Shown: in pieces, positions 63,485-64,000 of the stretch
Numbering within the stretch: position 1 is the first letter of the stretch
How the letters are laid out: each line of letters begins with the position of its first letter
Assembly (NCBI RefSeq): GCF_030323545.1
Contig: NZ_CP122954.1
Location: 1,302,001 to 1,366,000, forward strand
Direction: 5' to 3'
Length of the DNA stretch: 64,000 nt
DNA from: Helicobacter pylori
Lineage (GTDB): Bacteria; Campylobacterota; Campylobacteria; Campylobacterales; Helicobacteraceae
Translations under genes and position numbers: made by a program
Notes under the pieces: generated by a model
The model's database searches: none
Told to the model about the DNA's origin: nothing
The model's input: the letters and a program-made list of their open reading frames with translations, nothing else

Positions 63485-64000
63485 ATGGGACGAGCGTTTG
63501 AATACAGAAGAGCGGCTAAAGAAAAACGATGGGATAAGATGAGTAAGGTTTTCCCCAAGCTCGCCAAAGCGATCACTCTAGCGGCAAAAGATGGCGGGAG
63601 CGAGCCGGACACGAACGCCAAACTACGAACAGCGATTTTAAACGCTAAAGCGCAAAACATGCCTAAAGACAATATTGACGCAGCGATTAAAAGAGCGAGC
63701 AGTAAAGAGGGGAATTTGAGTGAAATCACTTATGAGGGTAAGGCGAATTTTGGCGTGCTAATCGTTATGGAATGCATGACGGATAACCCCACTAGAACCA
63801 TTGCCAACCTTAAAAGCTATTTCAATAAAACGCCAGGAGCGAGCATCGTGCCTAATGGCTCTTTAGAGTTTATGTTTAATAGAAAAAGCGTGTTTGAATG
63901 CTTGAAAAATGAAGTGGAAAATTTAAAACTCAGCCTAGAAGATTTGGAATTCGCCCTCATTGATTATGGTTTGGAAGAATTAGAAGAAGTGGGAGACAAG
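63485..64000 (+). CDS. YebC/PmpR-family DNA-binding or translation regulator, cut by the window end
   Basis: ATG 63485 directly follows the hemB stop. The 172 codons inside the window read [20 protein letters not shown], then [45 protein letters not shown] and [23 protein letters not shown], all typical of the YebC family (about 240 residues in full). Some members act as transcription factors; others help the ribosome with polyproline stalls, complementing EF-P. The C-terminus is outside the window. Corresponds to HP0162. Confidence 0.93.
   Translation, partial: MGRAFEYRRAAKEKRWDKMSKVFPKLAKAITLAAKDGGSEPDTNAKLRTAILNAKAQNMPKDNIDAAIKRASSKEGNLSEITYEGKANFGVLIVMECMTDNPTRTIANLKSYFNKTPGASIVPNGSLEFMFNRKSVFECLKNEVENLKLSLEDLEFALIDYGLEELEEVGDK

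Overview
This 64 kb window is chromosomal DNA of Helicobacter pylori. The evidence is the gene content: napA, an acid-response arsRS pair, Sel1-type cysteine-rich Hcp proteins, Hop/Hof outer membrane proteins ending in aromatic C-termini, flgI with flgS, a NifS/NifU iron-sulfur pair, and low GC with many homopolymer tracts. HP numbers below come from my memory of strain 26695 and are used only as landmarks; gene order here largely follows HP0252 down to HP0209, then jumps to HP0177 and runs down to HP0162.

Layout. 1-9 kb: the start of a HopF-type porin, tRNA-Ala, oligopeptide ABC transporter genes, an SPFH protein, the DEAD-box-type helicase RhpA, then the flgI / rod-binding / flgS flagellar operon. 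9-17 kb: napA, small unknown genes, ispB, and a tetrapyrrole-translation run hemA-proS-hemC ending in a small c-type cytochrome, then hcpE. 17-28 kb: a minus-strand envelope/thiol cluster (ATP-grasp ligase, UPF0323 lipoprotein, DsbC/G-like protein), kdsB, a frameshifted hopA, tRNA-Asn, a SulP-like transporter, hopM and a TauE/SafE permease. This block is flanked by inverted copies of an intergenic repeat. 28-46 kb: msrAB, radA, nifU-nifS, a PEBP protein, dxr-cdsA, a DASS transporter, mnmG-dapE, hcpA, htpG and hofA.

46.1-50.6 kb is an accessory junction, unlike everything around it. It is packed with fragments: a glycosyltransferase remnant, an IS200/IS605-like hairpin end, a 19-codon hydrophobic peptide gene with the architecture of an Ibs/AapA-like type I toxin-antitoxin locus, a plasmid initiator cut down to its first winged-helix domain, a RelB/DinJ-type antitoxin with a truncated RelE/YafQ-type toxin, an intact Fic protein, a C5 cytosine methyltransferase broken into two pieces around a tautomerase/membrane-protein cassette, and a C-terminal scrap of an IS1595-type transposase. 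It sits where hofA and efp, which are far apart in the order I recall, have become neighbours, so it looks like a rearrangement breakpoint that captured plasmid and restriction-modification debris.

50.6-64 kb returns to core genes: efp-fba-PPIase on the minus strand, two overlapping tiny membrane-peptide genes, an EI24-like protein with fliR, a doubly inactivated moeA, prfB, a CheZ-like phosphatase, a U32 peptidase, arsR-arsS (with a 13-C tract at the 3' end of arsS), hemB and the start of a YebC-family gene that leaves the window.

Themes tying the window together: contingency loci (poly-T ahead of hofA and hopM, poly-C in arsS), tetrapyrrole synthesis (hemA, hemC, hemB), flagellar assembly and chemotaxis (flgI, flgS, fliR, cheZ), and decaying accessory DNA concentrated at one junction.
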